From positions 8,990,001 to 9,054,000 of the forward strand of contig OW204012.1 in assembly GCA_934047225.1 (NCBI GenBank): DNA of 64,000 bases, written 5' to 3'. Positions 62,732-64,000 of the stretch are shown here, piece by piece (position 1 is the stretch's first letter; the number at the start of each line of letters is the position of its first letter). Source of the DNA: Ypsolopha sequella. Its lineage: Eukaryota > Arthropoda > Insecta > Lepidoptera > Ypsolophidae. Made by a program: the position numbers and the translations under genes. The notes below the pieces were generated by a model. The model was not told the origin of the DNA, searched no databases, and saw only the letters and a list, made by a program, of their open reading frames with translations.

Positions 62732-62876
62732 CTGCAACAAAATCGATATTGTAATTAAATGAGACACAACACAGGTTGTTGATTTGGTGCACAACTTGTG
62801 TCACATGAATATTAGTATACAACATAAAATGATAATTGAATTTTCTTGTCTTTTTGATTAAATATATTATATATAA

Positions 62877-63452
62877 CATATATATACGAAAACACAAAAA
62901 ATATAATTATAGGTAGTAAAATATATTTCGAGCACTAGTTGTGGTCGGCATCAGTTACACAATTATACAAGGTAACTTTTTGATCATCGTCCAAATTCAT
63001 ACTGGAGGCTTGATAAGTGATCAGTATCTTGGATCAATAACAATTTTTTTGAAATTTGTATAACGAAATTTCGCCTCCCCATAGTAATTCACTCCCGGTC
63101 CTGAGTGAATCACTATGGGGAGTCAAAATTTCATTTCATGAATTTTACAAAAGTCGTTATTAGTTCATGATGCTGATAACTTACCAAGGCTCAAGTATGA
63201 ATTTGGACGATGTTCACAAATTCACCTTGTATATAAAAGTTAAAAATTAATAATTATAAATTATAGGTATGCTATTGAATATTTTATTTTTATAAATATA
63301 TAAAAATAAAATATTCAATTGGCATACCTATAATTTATAATTATTAATTTTTAACTTTTATATATAATTGTGTAACTGATGCCGACCACAATTAGTGGTC
63401 GAAATATATTGTACTACCTTTAATTATATTTTTTGTGTTTTCGTATATATAT
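62877..63452. mobile_element. Large foldback family J with MITE I inserted in one arm
   Basis: Left arm 62877-62964 (TATATACGAAAACACAAAAA to GATGCC-type CAGTTACACAATTA) continues after the insertion at 63233-63295. The right arm, 63296-63452, is the near-exact inverse without the insertion. Together the arms are about 150 bp. MITE I copy 2 (62965-63232) sits at a TA. Confidence 0.9.
62965..63232. mobile_element. Foldback MITE family I, copy 2 (nested)
   Basis: TACAAGGTAACTTTTTGATC and AATTCACCTTGTA ends; about 268 bp, the same length as copy 1, orientation reversed. The uninterrupted arm at 63360-63372 shows its empty site. Confidence 0.92.
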
Positions 63453-63454
63453 CT

Positions 63455-64000
63455 AAATATATAAAACAAAGTCGTGTTAGTTACACCACTTATAACTCAA
63501 GATCGGCTGGATCGATGTTAGTTATCTCTTTTTTGGTGTATTCTTATCCGCTCCGAATAGCAGAATAAGTAATAAAATATCGGATAAGTTATCGAATAAC
63601 AATAAATTAATTAATTAATTTTACGAATGCAAACAGCATGTGGTGCCATCTGTTGACAAAACTACGCATATAAAAGAAACCTATTTATCTAGCGTTCTGA
63701 TATCATTAAATAACATCTAAACCCAAAGTTTTAAAATCGCTTAGTTATTCCAAGAACTATTATTTCTGCATATATTCAATACCCTACGCTAAGCCTGCAA
63801 CGGTACTGAAACTACATGGGTCCCTGCCATTCTTCTTTCGCAATGGCAAGCAATAAAACATTTCTGTATTTGCAAAAAAGTAATATTAATGTTATTACCT
63901 TAATGAAATCCTAAATTAAGTTTAACTAAAGTTAACACGATATTATTAGACTGTTAGGCGGAACGAAGTTCGCCGGGTCAGCTTGTATTTTATATACTTA
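63455..64000. other. Intronic DNA up to the window edge, with a Helitron-like end
   Basis: AT-rich. Near 63954-63987 GGCGGAACGAAGTTCGCCGG forms a short stem followed by GTCAGCTTGT, like 3' ends of lepidopteran Helitron-type elements (from memory). No tou exon recognised here. Confidence 0.45.

Overview
The window is animal nuclear DNA and almost certainly lepidopteran (moth or butterfly). Genes are split by GT-AG introns, the background is AT-rich, and introns are full of short foldback/MITE elements, 5'-truncated non-LTR retrotransposon tails, a tRNA-derived SINE, a mariner, a BEL/Pao LTR element and Helitron-like ends. No bacterial or viral organisation is visible. The species cannot be named from the sequence alone.

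The main gene fills positions 7942-62731 on the minus strand. I resolved 26 coding exons (4,674 nt, 1,557 codons plus stop) whose phases join without a break. Together they encode the C-terminal two thirds or so of a BAZ2/Toutatis chromatin-remodelling subunit (tou): basic coiled coil, DDT domain, WHIM/WSD motifs, an acidic linker, two adjacent PHD fingers and a C-terminal bromodomain. The 5' exons, including the expected MBD/TAM domain, lie beyond position 64000. Exons are mostly 110-180 nt and introns reach about 9.8 kb.

At the left edge, positions 159-257 and 1707-1844 (plus strand) are the last two coding exons of another gene, a small protein resembling the end of an RRM (Nop6-like) nucleolar RNA-binding protein. 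It is convergent with tou. The space between the two stop codons (1845-7941) holds MITEs, foldbacks, a GC-rich inverted repeat and AT-rich DNA that may include the tou 3' UTR.

Inside the tou introns the main non-coding features are: (i) an inverted second copy of tou exon 11 with its splice sites (about 18118-20635), broken by a full-length mariner (18223-19516) and a second insertion (19619-20085); (ii) a decayed tandem copy of exon 14 (31749-31858) with two stop codons; (iii) a BEL/Pao-type LTR element (26000-30292) with 684-bp LTRs that look identical, a 5-bp target duplication and a reduced, frame-broken interior; (iv) a roughly 3-kb inverted repeat (51757-54793) with arms near 1.5 kb and a repeated GTCCCAACGAG-type core; (v) a hAT-like element with an 8-bp target duplication and an internal 253-bp tandem repeat (49134-50426); and (vi) several nested foldbacks, notably 62877-63452 and 60053-60478.

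Exon coordinates come from reading splice sites, reading frame and resemblance to BAZ2 proteins. Repeat family names are my own labels unless stated. No database search, RNA evidence or alignment software was used.
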